Assembly (NCBI GenBank): GCA_001414485.1
Contig: LLEY01000020.1
Span: forward strand, 1-64,000
DNA length: 64,000 nucleotides
Source: Calycina herbarum
Lineage: Eukaryota; Ascomycota; Leotiomycetes; Helotiales; Pezizellaceae
Reading direction: 5' to 3'
Shown: positions 1 to 12,100 of the stretch, in pieces
Layout of the letters: each line of letters opens with the position of its first letter
Numbering within the stretch: the first letter of the stretch is position 1
Notes under the pieces: generated by a model
Database searches by the model: none
Told to the model about the DNA's origin: nothing
Seen by the model: only the letters and a program-made list of their open reading frames with translations
Program-made: the position numbers and the translations under genes

Positions 1-240
1 CGGAACAGCCAAGAATACGTGCCGAGTATGGTACGGCACAGATGGTTTCGGAATTGTCAGAGCCGGATCGGTACGGACTTTTGTTATTATCCGGCCCTCT
101 TGTATATAGATGCCCTTACTCTCTCTTAAGGAAAGACCAATTTGGTCTTTTCCTTCGTATCAGAGCCTAGTATTCGGATATGTCATTCTATCGAACGCAC
201 TTCCATATGCCTCTTTTGTAGTATTATCCGTTTCGTGCCG
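1..240. other. Non-RIPed left edge, possibly LTR U3 of a different subfamily
   Basis: This stretch has normal composition with many CA and TG dinucleotides, unlike the following 17 kb. It runs directly into the conserved R-U5 part of an LTR. A near-perfect inverted repeat lies at about 130-155 (ggaaagacc ... ggtcttttcc). No gene is supported; the short open frame at 110-298 spans the LTR and has no recognisable content. Confidence 0.5.
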
Positions 241-492
241 TTACAGATTAGAGCGAGCGACTAGAGCGATTAGAACAGGAGACTATAGTTCTATATAAGA
301 CTAACACGTCTGCTATTAGATAGGAGCTTCGTACTTAACTTTAGTTATCAATCTTATTATCTTATTTAACATCTTTAATATAAGTAATAAGTTTACTTCT
401 AAGTAAATAACCTAGCGTATCTATACTTCTTACTTATATACTAACCTTCGAGACTTAGTTATCTTTGTTTAGTTTGTTTAAGTTTCGTTATA
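82..492 (+). repeat. 5' LTR-like copy of gypsy element 1
   Basis: The right part (about 245-492) matches three other copies in the window (6849-7094, 8930-9140, 15780-15990). It includes a TATA-like ctatataa and ends in gtttcgttata. The left boundary is tentative and placed at a TG at 82-83. The U3 part upstream of about 245 is not similar to the U3 of the 3' LTR of the same element, and no matching target duplication is visible. Confidence 0.6.
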
Positions 493-3400
493 CTTTAAGC
501 ACTCGCTTAGAAGTTCAGTTGCCATAGCCCTAGCAACCCCTGTAGTAGCTAGCTTAAATACTAGTCGAGTCAACGTCGTAGGAACATCTAGAAGTGCTAC
601 TGGAAGAACACTTACCGGTATATAATTAACTAGGAACGACGACAATGTTAGTATACCGGACGCCTCCGAGCTCTATAAGGTCGAAGCACTTAAGTCTATT
701 AAAGTTAAGATACTAGATATATATTATAGGAAGTAAAAGGAACTTAACTTATTCCTTCTCTAAATAGATATCTACTTTAACTTTAACTCTAATAAGTTCG
801 AAGGCAATTATACCTTACGAACTATCTTCGCTATCTCCTACCTTAGGGGATTAGTATTAGAATAGGCCTAGCTATACTTAGAGGACTTTTTTAAGAATAA
901 GGATAAAGATAGAAAGATAGAATTAACTAAGATTATATTTAAATCTTAGAGAGGATTTAAGGCAACTATTAGGAAAGTCTTTAGAGACTTCGACGCGATC
1001 TAAACAGCTATATACAAGCTTTTAGAGTTATACTAGACTAGATTAGCAATAGATTATACTAATAAGTTTTAATAATATAAAACGAAATCGGAGTAGGATA
1101 CTATCGCTCTTATAGAACTCTTTTATAGAGGATTAAAGATGTATATCTATAAGGAAATAGCTAAGTAGAATATATAGTTCTTAACTATTATAGGTATAAT
1201 TAAGGAAGTTATCTAGTTAGATAACCGCCTATACGAATTTAAGAAGAGTAACCTTAAGTATAGAGAAAAGAGCTAAGGGTTAAGAAAGTAGAAACACTCC
1301 TACGCTAAACATAGTAAGGAGGTAAATACTATACAGAAGAAAACCTTTCTAAGGAAAGGAGGACTTTCCTAGGAAGAGCGAAATCGTTAACGTAAGTAGA
1401 ACTTATGTTATAACTGTAGCCTCTCTAGCTATAGAGTAAATAAGTGTAGTAAGAAGAAAGACTCTAATAAGAAGGGACGAATTAATACTATAGTTTATAA
1501 GGAAGTAGTATTACTTAATAAAATTAAACTTATAGATAAGGAACTCGAAGCCTGAGAATATAGTATATAAATTAAAACAGATACTATAAATATAATAGTA
1601 GGTATTATATACTTATAGCTAAACGAAGGAATTAAGTTATAAGTTAGTAAGATATAAGATACTAATAATAATAGAGATCTATTACTTAAAGAATATTACG
1701 ATATATAGTTGGAAATAGATTACAAATTACTCTTTTAGGTAGAATATAAATTACTACTATTAATAAGTTTATCAGAGTTATTAGAGTTAGAATCTAACTT
1801 ATTAGAGGTAAATCCTAGAATATATAAACCTAAAGAAGGAGAAACATAGGCATTTATTAAAACCTTTAAGAGAGGAAATAAATAGGTATATATAAAAGGA
1901 TAAAAACCTAATTTCTAGAGCTTATATTCTACTTAAGGAATTAATCCTACTATCTTAACTACTTATAAGATAGTAAGGAATAATTAAGATCGAATAACTA
2001 TAGTTAGCTCTATTAATAGCAAAGAAACTATTAAGTTTAAAGAGCTAGGACTAGAACAGATAATACTAAATAACTATCTAGAGGAGAGAGATCTATAGAA
2101 GGTTACTAATTTAAAAGATAATACCGCTAAATAGTAGTAGTATTACCTAGAAGAGTTTAATAAATACGATAGATATCTAAAGTCAGATATAACTACCTAC
2201 CTCTCTAGTTAAGACTATAAGTTAGAAATTAATAAGAAATATTAGATATTAAAAGTTGAAAAAGGAGTTATAATAGTATTTAAAGGATTAGAGAACTAGC
2301 GAATGTTCAAAGTTACTAAGGTAGACTTCTAAGCTAACCTAATCCGGGAATTCTACTAATCTATGAAAGGTAAACGGTAGACTACTAAAATATTATATAG
2401 AGTAACTATTAAATAGGTTTAGTATAAACTACGAGTATTATTAGACTAGTCTATAGAAAAACGTTTTATAAGAACACTTCTAGAACCTAAAAGAACTGTA
2501 GAAGATAGTCTAGTATATAAAGTAGCTTTTTCTAACGACGAAAAAGTAATATTCTTCTTAGGCTCTTAGAAGAGAGATAATAGTAAGAGAAGATTTAAGG
2601 TTTATTATATTAAACTAGAAAATTACACTACTATAAGAGAGTTAAATACTATATTAGGAGAAAATCAACTTATAGTAATAGTAAAGATAAGAGGAAAGAA
2701 ACTCTAAGTCTTGATTAATTCTAGAGTAATAAGTAATTTCCTTTCTCTAATAGCTTAGAAGAAGCTAAACGTCCTAATTAAAGGTATAAGGCCTTACTAC
2801 TTAAGAGTAGTTAACGGAACAGACGTTATATACTAAGATAGAATTATTAATTAGTAAACTATTCTAGTAAAGATTACTATTAAAGAATACTACTTAGATA
2901 TATAATTCGATATTATTAAAATAGAGAATAAGGAGATAATACTTAGTATATTATAGATTTAAGAACATAATCTAGATATTAACTAAAAAGCTTAGAAAAT
3001 AACCTTTAGTCGATATAATTATATAGGTTTATAATTATAACTATAAGGCTGGAACAAGGTTAGCGCCACCTCTTCTAAGACACTAGAATACCTAGCCTAG
3101 GGTCCTTCATAGGTTAGTAGAATAGCTGATAACGAAATACCTATATAGTATAGAGAATTTAAAGCTTTGTTTAAAAACCTAGAAGACTTGCGAGCCTTAC
3201 TAGAACATCGCTTATAAGATTATAAGATTAAATTAAAAGAGGGTTATTACCTCTTAAAGTAGAAGCTTTAGTTATATAACTAGAAAAGCCTATAGAGAAT
3301 AGAAAGTTATATAAAGGAAGGTATTAAGAAGGGATATATTAGAAAATCTAAGTTACTAATTACCTTAAATATACTTATTATTAAAAAGAAAGATAATCTA

Positions 3401-6400
3401 GATAGAAGAGTATATATTAATTACTAAGAAGTAAATTATACTATAGTTAAGAACGCTTATCCGCTACTACCTAGCTAATACTTATAGAATAAGTTAAGCA
3501 AAGTAGTATAATTTATAAAATTAGATTAATAAAACGCTTATAAACTTATATAAATAAAAGTCAAAGACAAATAGAAGATAGTATTTACCTTACTATTAGG
3601 CCTTTATAAATATATAGTTATACTATTTAGACTTTATAATATACTAGTTATATATTAGAGATAGAATAATAATATTTTAGAAGATCTTCTAAGAGTAATA
3701 GTAATCTATTACTTAGATAATATTTTAATCTTCTTAGAAAAAGAAGAAGAATATAAGAGATATATTAAAGAAGTTTTATAATAACTTATAAAAGTAAACT
3801 CTTAGTTAAAACTTTTAAAATATAAGTTTAAAGTAACTTAGATACTTTTCCTAGAATAGATGTTTAGCTTAAGAAAAATAGAGATAGATCTAGTAAAGAT
3901 CTAAGACATCTTAAACTAGAAGTTACTAGAGAATATAAAAGATATACAGTTCTTCCTTAGATTTATAAACTTTTGTCGTCTGTTTATATAAGACTATATA
4001 AAGATTACTAAACTAATAACGATATTAGTTAAGAAAGCTATTAAATTTATTTAGAATAAATAGACTAAGAACGCTTTTTAAAGGATTAAAGCAAGGTTTA
4101 TAGAAAAACCTATTCTATATAACTTTAATATAGAAAAACCGAGTATAATCGAAATAGATACCTTAGATATATTAGTAGGTACGATTTACCTATAACTAAA
4201 TAGGAAAGGGAAACTTATACCTATTATATATTATTCTAAAACATTTAACCTAGTATAATAAAACTATAGTATTTTTAATAAAGAATTACTTACTATAGTA
4301 TTAGCCTTAGAATACTAGAGAATCTATTTATAGCTAGTAAAATACTAAGTTACGATTCTATCCGACTATAAGAACCTTAGGATGTTTATAACAACTAAGG
4401 AACTTATAACTAGACAGTTAGTTAGATAGTTAGAAATATTAAGAGAGTTTAATATCGTTATTCGACATATAAAGAGAACGTTAAACACTCGAGCTAATAC
4501 TCTTAGCCGGAAACCTAGATATAAGAGAGATAAAGAGTATAAGAAGATTATAATCTTAAAAACTCTTGAAAATAGAGACTTAGTATCTACTATATACGAA
4601 ATAGTAGTAATAAATAATATCTAGATAGATAAAATTCAAAATATATATAAGAGATATAACTAGTATATAAAAGGGAAATTATAGGTTCCTAGCTTATATA
4701 TAAAAGAATTCATATAAGAATACTATACTACGTCTACTTATAGTTACTAAGGAATTCGTAGAACTCTCTAAAGAATAAGATAATACTACTATATTAATTA
4801 GTTATCTACGATAGTTAAGGAAGTAATAGTAGAATATAATACCTATACTAGGAATAAGGCTTCTCGCTATACTCTTTATAAACAGATAAATACTACTCTA
4901 ATACTATAAATACCTTAGAAATCGATATCTATATATTTTATTATTAAACTACTAAAATCTAAAGATCTAATAACAGGGATCAAATATAATTCTATCCTAG
5001 TTATTATAGAATAGCTTACGAAATACATAATTCTAGTACTATATATAGAATCAAGTATAGCTAAGGAATTAGTATTTATATTCCTAAAAGAAGTAGTCTT
5101 AAGATATAGACTACTAGAAGAGATAATCTTAAATAGAGACAAGCTCTTTACCTTAAAATTTTAGATCGCTCTTATAAAACGATTAGATATAAAAAGAAAA
5201 CTTTCTATAGCTTTTTACTCTTAAATAAATAGAGGAAATAAACAGATAAATCAAGTAGTTAAAACATACCTTTATTATTATATAAACTACTAGTAAAACA
5301 ACTAGGTAGAACTACTACTCTTAGTATAGTTTACCTATAATAGTTTAGTAATAGAAATAACACTTGTTATACTATTCTACGCTAACTTTAGGTATAAATT
5401 ATTAGTATATTAAGAACTACTATCTACGACTATTAATAACTAACTTACTTATATTTAAGTCTCGAAAATTAAAAGTCTATATAAGGAACTTATAAAGGAT
5501 TTGTAGTTCGTAGCTAAAAGAAACGTATACTATTATAATAAACAACGTAGTTAGAAGCTAATACTAAAAGAGAGAGATAAGGTCTACTTAGTATAGAAAA
5601 ACATTAATATAAAAAGACTAAGTAATAAACTAAACTATAAAAAACTTAGACTATTTAAAATTAAATAAGTTAGAAGACCTTTAAATTATAAATTAGTACT
5701 ACTAAAGATAATAAACATCTATCTAGTATTCTATATATCCTTACTTGAACTAGCACTACTAGGAGCACTACTAGCTCTATTCATAGAAATTCAACTAGTT
5801 AATCTAAACGCTAAATACGAAGTTAAAAGGATTCTTAACTATAAGATTATTAGAGGTAAGATTAAGTATTTAATTAAATAGTTAGATTACCTATACTTAG
5901 AGAATACTTAGAAACCTAGAAAAAACATTAACTAGTACTTAGAGGAACTTTAGGACTTCTATTATTAAAACCTAAGGTTGCTTATATTAGGTAATCGATA
6001 AGGAAGACCTTAAGGAAACCAGGATTAAGACCTAGGTTAAAAGCAGGGTTAGAAGCAGTAGAGGTAGAGTAGGCGGCTAGCCTAGCAGCCTCCTCTCTCC
6101 TTTCCTTCTCTTCTTTTTCTTTTTCCTTCTTCTTCTTAATCTTATCTAGCTCTTAAAGGGTACTAAGTCCTTGATAAAGCATCTATTATTCTCGCTTATC
6201 GAGAAGACGTTGCTACGCTCGAAGACGGAGAACCTTTGACATTGCTTCCTACTAGGCCTGAAAGGCCTTTTCTTAGGCCTAATAGGCCGTCTCCTCCTTA
6301 ACCCGTAGACGGCGTTTTTACGTATTAAGAGATTCCTATTTAAAAGTTAAGAGTATTCGATTTTACTTCTTAATATTATAATTTTTACTCTTCCTAGTAT

Positions 6401-6656
6401 ACTTAGAACATTTCTTACCTCTAGTAATAGATATATATTAATAGCTGGATATAGAAGTAAGATAGTAAGTATAAGAGGATATTTCGGATTCTACTCGATC
6501 GATATAGAAGGCGTTATTAATACGATTTTATTTTAGTTTATCTTTTATAGATAGTGTTATTAAAAACATTATAATAAGAGAGGGCCGCTAGCCTTCTAAT
6601 AGTATTTCTTAGGTTATACTTAAGCGTAGAGATATACTAGGCTAAGAAGGGAATAG
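493..6656 (+). pseudogene. RIP-dead gag-pol interior of chromovirus (Ty3/gypsy) element 1
   Basis: The coding order protease, reverse transcriptase, RNase H, integrase, chromodomain places the element in Ty3/gypsy, and the terminal chromodomain makes it a chromovirus. Remnants are readable through many stops: a gag zinc knuckle near 1400-1460 with the His changed to Tyr; a protease motif near 2709-2740 with Asp changed to Asn; the reverse-transcriptase YLDD box near 3710-3720, now YLDN; RNase H near 4210-4330; an integrase zinc-binding region near 4730-4880; the integrase core at 4915-5400; and a chromodomain near 5800-5950. The changes are C-to-T and G-to-A in the RIP direction, so catalytic residues are lost and no protein can be made. 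A purine tract just before 6657 fits the plus-strand primer. Confidence 0.85.
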
Positions 6657-7094
6657 TATTATAAATTATATATAAGTATATAATAAGTAAAGACTAGGTA
6701 GTACTCTAATAGGTTAAGTACTATTAGAAACTCTTATAAATAAAAAAGAGATCCTTAGATTAGCTAAGCGATCTATGGATTTCTTTTAGTAAGAAGTATC
6801 ACGTAACCTAGTCGCCTAAGTCGCTTAAGTCGCCTATCGACTAAAGTAATCAGAGCGAGCGACTAGAGTAATTAGAACAAGAGACTACAGTTCTATATAA
6901 AACTAGCACGTCTGCTATTAGATAGGAGCTTCGTACTTAACTTTAGTTATTAATCTTATTATCTTATTTAACATCTTTAATATAAGTAACGAGTTCACTT
7001 CTAAGTAAACAACCCGGCGTATCTATACTTCTTACCTATATACTAACCTTCGAGACTTAGTTATCTTTGTTTAGTTCGTTTGAGTTTCGTTATA
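6657..7094 (+). repeat. 3' LTR of gypsy element 1
   Basis: This 438-bp LTR begins tattataaa (expected TG now TA) after a polypurine stretch and ends gtttcgttata. Its R-U5 half is nearly identical to the LTRs of element 2. Its U3 half differs both from the upstream LTR of element 1 and from element 2. Confidence 0.75.
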
Positions 7095-7351
7095 CTTAGC
7101 TGCTTTTTAATAACGTAGAGACTACTAGTAAACTAATTTAGTTTCTTTGAAATAAAGTTCTTTTTCTATATACTTATAGCTAGTAAGACTATTATTAGTA
7201 TAGTATTTAGCTAGTACTAGTAAATCGAGGTATTACTAACTAGTAAGCTCTTTTAGCCTCTAGTCGATTTCGTATAATAATAGAGAGAATACTTCTACGT
7301 CTTATTATCTAGTATAAGTATAGAATACTACTATATTAATTATTTTTAGAG
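7095..7351 (-). pseudogene. Left-hand continuation of the older minus-strand retroelement fossil
   Basis: This is RIPed sequence between the 3' LTR of element 1 and the left end of the Fot1-like transposon. Read on the minus strand it continues the frame that ends at 16,527 on the other side of the transposon, broken by TAG/TAA codons at places where CAG or CAA would be expected before RIP. This suggests the transposon jumped into a pre-existing coding element. The assignment is an inference from frame continuity only. Confidence 0.35.
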
Positions 7352-7469
7352 TAACGTAGTTTATTATCGAGTCGTCTATATTATCGAGTCGTCTACTTTT
7401 CTCTATATTCTACTCTACTAACTTTAATATACGTTTTCTTAACTATTATAAATAGAAGTTTAAACTAAA

Positions 7470-8677
7470 GAAGCTCGAATTATTCTAGCTATTAAGACTA
7501 TTTGTTTATCTAAGATAATAAATACTTAGACTATAGTAAAACTATATAAGGTCTCTAGAACTATACTTAGAGATAGAATAGCTAGCTAAACTCCTTATAA
7601 CGAAACACGACCTAATCGTTATAAATTAACTATATTAGAAGAGAAGGTGATTTCTTAGAATATACTTAAGCTAGATTCTAGAGAGTTTATACTATAGCTT
7701 ACTAGTATAGAAGATATAGCTAATTTTATCCTAGAATTAAGAGAGATAGAACACGTTAGTAAGCTCTAGGTCTATCGATTTATATAATAATAACTAGCTC
7801 TTAAAATACGTTTTAATCGCGTTTACGATTTCTAAAGAGCCTTATACAAAGATCCTAAGCTAATTAGCACCTAGTTTCGACTAGTAGAAAACATAAGAGC
7901 AAAATATAGGATTTTAGACTACGACTTCTATAACTTCGATAAGACTAGGTTTAAAATAGATATAATCTAATAGTTATAACCTACGTAGATTAACGTAGTA
8001 GAGATAAGATAGTTTAGCTAGAGAATAGAGAAAAAGCTATAGCTATTACCTATATTAATAGTAAAGGCTAGAGTATTCCTCTATTTTTAGTAGTTTAAGA
8101 GAAGAATTATTTTATAAACTAGTATACCGACAGCGGCCTTCTACCTAACTAGGTTATTAAACTAATAAGTAATAGATAAATAAATAATAAAACAGGTCTA
8201 GAATAGTTAAAATACTTTAATAAATATACTACTACTTATATAAAGAGGTTATATTAAATACTTATTCTTAATAGATATAAGAGTTACGAATCAGCTAAGT
8301 TCTAAGAATACTATAAGATATATAATATTATAACTCTTAGACTATCTTCTTACTCGTTCTATCTAACCTAGCCACTTGATATTAGATACTTTAGTATCTT
8401 AAAGCAGGTATATAGTTAGTAGATTAAAACCTTTATTAAGGCTTATATTAACTATATTACAAAGGTAGAGTTCTTTCTAGCTTTTATAATAGTATATAAG
8501 GAATTAATAATAGTCTAAAACGCTTAGACTAGATTTCGTAGAGCTAGCTTAGTATCTTTTAATCTATAGACTATGATTTTAAAGCTTAATATAAAGTTAT
8601 AGACTCTAATACTCTCTAAACCCTCTACTACTAATACTAACTCTCAGGTCTCCTAGATCTCTTCTAATCTAGCTAAA
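7470..8677 (+). pseudogene. Fot1-like transposase, N-terminal and DDE part (RIPed)
   Basis: A psq-type helix-turn-helix region is readable near 7480-7600. The DDE segment follows: a DFYNFDKTRF stretch near 7920-7950 (normally NFDETGF), a LILNRY segment near 8260 where the second catalytic Asp has become Asn, and an LDIRYF segment near 8372 that keeps the third Asp. Many CAG, CAA and TGG codons are now stops. The frame is interrupted at 8678 by insertion of gypsy element 2 and resumes at 15,991. Confidence 0.8.
8673..8677. repeat. Target-site duplication CTAAA, left copy
   Basis: CTAAA immediately precedes the 5' LTR at 8678, and the same five bases follow the 3' LTR at 15,991-15,995. A 5-bp duplication is typical of Ty3/gypsy integration. 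Confidence 0.85.
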
Positions 8678-9140
8678 TGTTATAAACCGCGGCTACGTAG
8701 TAAGTAGTCTAGACAGCGTTCTAATAGGACAAGGTATAATATCCGGGAATAGAAGGTAATATAGGAGGAAATCAGTAGTACGAAAGACATTTAAGAGTTT
8801 TAGGATCTTACTATTGTAATACTATTAGAAGTCACGTGCGGTCATGTAACGTGATCGCCTACATCGCTCTAATCGTCTTAATCGCGAGCGATATAAGCGA
8901 TATAAGTAATATAAGCGATATACTTAGGAACGAAGGTTCTATATAAGACTAGCACGTCTACTATTAGATAGGAGCTTTGTACTTAACTTTAGTTATTAAT
9001 CTTATTATCTTATTTAATATCTTTAATATAAGTAACGAGTTCACTTCTAAGTAAACAACCTAGTATATCTATACTTCTTACTTATATACTAATCTTCGAG
9101 ACTTAGTTATCTTTGTTTAGTTTATTTAAGTTTCGTTATA
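8678..9140 (+). repeat. 5' LTR of gypsy element 2
   Basis: 463 bp, starting tgttataaaccgcgg and ending gtttcgttata. It still contains some unmutated CA and TG (for example cacgtgcggtcatg near 8833), so it is less RIPed than its partner at 15,528. Confidence 0.9.
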
Positions 9141-12100
9141 CTTTAAGTACCTACTTAGAAGTTCAGTCGCTATAGCCCTAGTAACCTCTGCCGTAGCTAG
9201 CCTAAATCCTAGTCGAGTTAACGTCGTAGGAACATCTAGAAGCACTATCGGAAGAACACCTACTAGTATATAGTTAACTAGGAACGACGATAATATCAGT
9301 ATACTAGACGCCTCTAAGCTCTATAAGGTCGAAGTACTTAAGTCTATTAAAGTTAAGATACTAGACACGTATTATAGAAAGCGAAAGGAACTCGACTTAT
9401 TCCTTCTTTAAATAGATATCTATTTTAACTTTAACTCTAATAAGTTCAAAGGTAATTATAATTTACAAACTATCTTCGCTATTTCCTATCTTAGGGGATT
9501 AGCGTTAGAATAGGCTTAGCTATACTTAGAGGACTTCTTTAAGAATAAAGATAAAGATAGAAAGATAGAATTAACTAAGATTATATTTAAATCTTAGAGA
9601 GGATTTAAAGTAACTATTAGAAAAGTCTTTAAAGACTTCGACGTTATCTAAACAGCTATATATAAGCTTTTAGAGTTACGCTAGACTAGATTAGTAATAG
9701 ACTATGCTAACGAATTTTAATAATATAGAACGAAGTCGGGATAGAATACTATCGCTCTTATAGAACTCTTTTATAGAGGATTAAAGGTATATATCTATAA
9801 GGAAATAGCTAAGTAGAATATATAGTTCTTAACTATTATAGGTATAATTAAGGAAGTTATCTAGTTAGATAATCGCTTATATGAATTTAGGAAGAGTAAT
9901 CTAAAGTATAGAGAAAAGAGTAAGAGATTAGGAAAATAGAAGCACTCCTATACTAAATATAGTAAGGAGGTAAATACTATATAAAAGAAAACCTTTCTAA
10001 AGAAAGAAGGACTTTCCTAGGAGGAGTGAAATCGTTGATATAAGTAGAACTTATATTATAACTATAGCCTTCCTAGTTATAGAGTAAATAAGTATAGTAA
10101 GAAGAAAGACTTTAAGAGAAAGAAATAAATTAATACTACTATTTAATAATAGGTAGCCTTAACTAATTATATTAAACTTATAGACGAGGAACTTAAAGTA
10201 CGAGGATATAGAACCTAGATTAAGAATAACGAAGAACTTAGTAATATATAAGATACTAATAATAATAGAGATCTACTACTTAAAGAAAATTATAATATAT
10301 AGTTAGTAGAGGTATCTAAGTAACATCTTTAAACATAATATAAATTACTACTATTAACTAGTTTATTAGAAACATTAGATTTATCTTCTAGTTTAGAAGG
10401 AGAAATTAGAAATAAAGACTCTAAAGTTAAAGAAACTTAGGCCTTTCTTAGAATATTTAAATAAGGAAATCGATAGATATATCTTAATAACTAGAAGCTA
10501 GACTTCTAAAGTCCTTATACTATATAGAGGGTAAATCTAACTATCTTAATAACGTATATAGTTATAAGAAATAACTCTAAAATAATAACTCTAGTTAGCT
10601 TAATTACTAGGCGAGAAACTATTAAGAGAAAAGAACTAGAACGTAAATAATAACTAATTGAAAAACCTAGTTACTCTAAAGTAGAGGACGTATAGAGAAT
10701 ATATAATATTTTAGAAGAAACTAGTATATAGATATAGTAGGTACTAATAGGATTCAAAGGACGAATTAAAACCTCTTTTCTTAGAACGCTATCTAAAAAT
10801 ATTATACTAGAAGAATTTAAATAATATATTATAGTCGTATTAATTAGAAATAATAAGCTAGTATTTAGAAAATATAGCTTATAATAACTATTTAGTATAC
10901 TATTCTAGGAGCGAAGAGAGCTTAATATAACTAGATAGGCTAAAACAGAACTAGAAGAAACTTGCTATCTATTAACTAGAGAACTATAGTTTATAGAAAT
11001 AGTTTAAGAAATAATAGTATAATAGATATAATATAAACTAAGTCTAACCTTAGATTAGTTATTATAAAAACGGTTCAAAGGAATTTTACTAGAATCTACT
11101 AGAATAGTAGAATATTATTAGATATACGAAGTAGTATTATTAGATAAAGAAGGAGTAGTATTCTTTCCTTAGTCCTAGATTTAAACAGTTAGAGAGAAGA
11201 ATATAAGAGATTATATATTTAAGGTTTAATATATAAAGCTAGAAATAAGTATACTTGAAGCTACTTTAGACTATCTATATATAGGAGAACTATAGTTTAT
11301 AGAAGCTATTTTAGAAACTAGTTATAAATAGATCTAATATAATTATAAATAATTACTAAAACGATTTATAAGAGTAATTCCTAAGACTATAGGAATTATA
11401 GAATATAGATTAATATATAAGGTAGTATATACTAATAAGGAAAGAGTAAAATTCTTTTTATAGTATAAGAATAAGAAGAGAAAGAATTATAATTAAGAAA
11501 ATCGATCTTTTAAAGTCTAATATATTAAAGCAAAGTTAAATACTACTTTAGAAGAAAGATAGTTAGTAATAACTATAGAAATATAAGGGAAAAAGTTATA
11601 AGTTATAATAGACTTAGGAGTAATAGGTAACTTTATTTTCCTAATAGCTTAAAAACAGCTAAACGTTCTAATTAAAGGAATAAGACTATATTACTTAGGA
11701 GTAGTCGATAAAACGGATATTATATACTAAGATAGGATTATTAATTAATAAACTATTCTAGTAAAAGTTAATATTAAAGAATACTATTTAGATATATAAT
11801 TTAATATTATTAAAATAGAGAGTAAGGAAGTAATACTTAGTATACTATAGATTTAGGAACATAATCTAGAAATCGATTAGAAAGCTAGAACGATAACCTT
11901 TAGTTAATATAAATACGTAGGTTTATATTTATAACTTTAAGACTAGAACGAGGTTAGTACTACCTCTTCTAAAGTGCTAGAACACCTTGTCTAGGGTCCT
12001 CTATAGGTTAGTAAGAAAGCTAATAACGAAATACCTATGTAGTATAGAGAATTTACAAAGTTATTTAAAGACTTAGAAGATATACGTGCTCTTCTTAAAC

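Noticed and set aside
4915..5142. Minus-strand open frame of 75 codons (and its counterpart at 13,809-14,036)
   Set aside because: Both lie antisense over the integrase core of the two gypsy copies; stops are removed on that strand by RIP base composition. Not genes.
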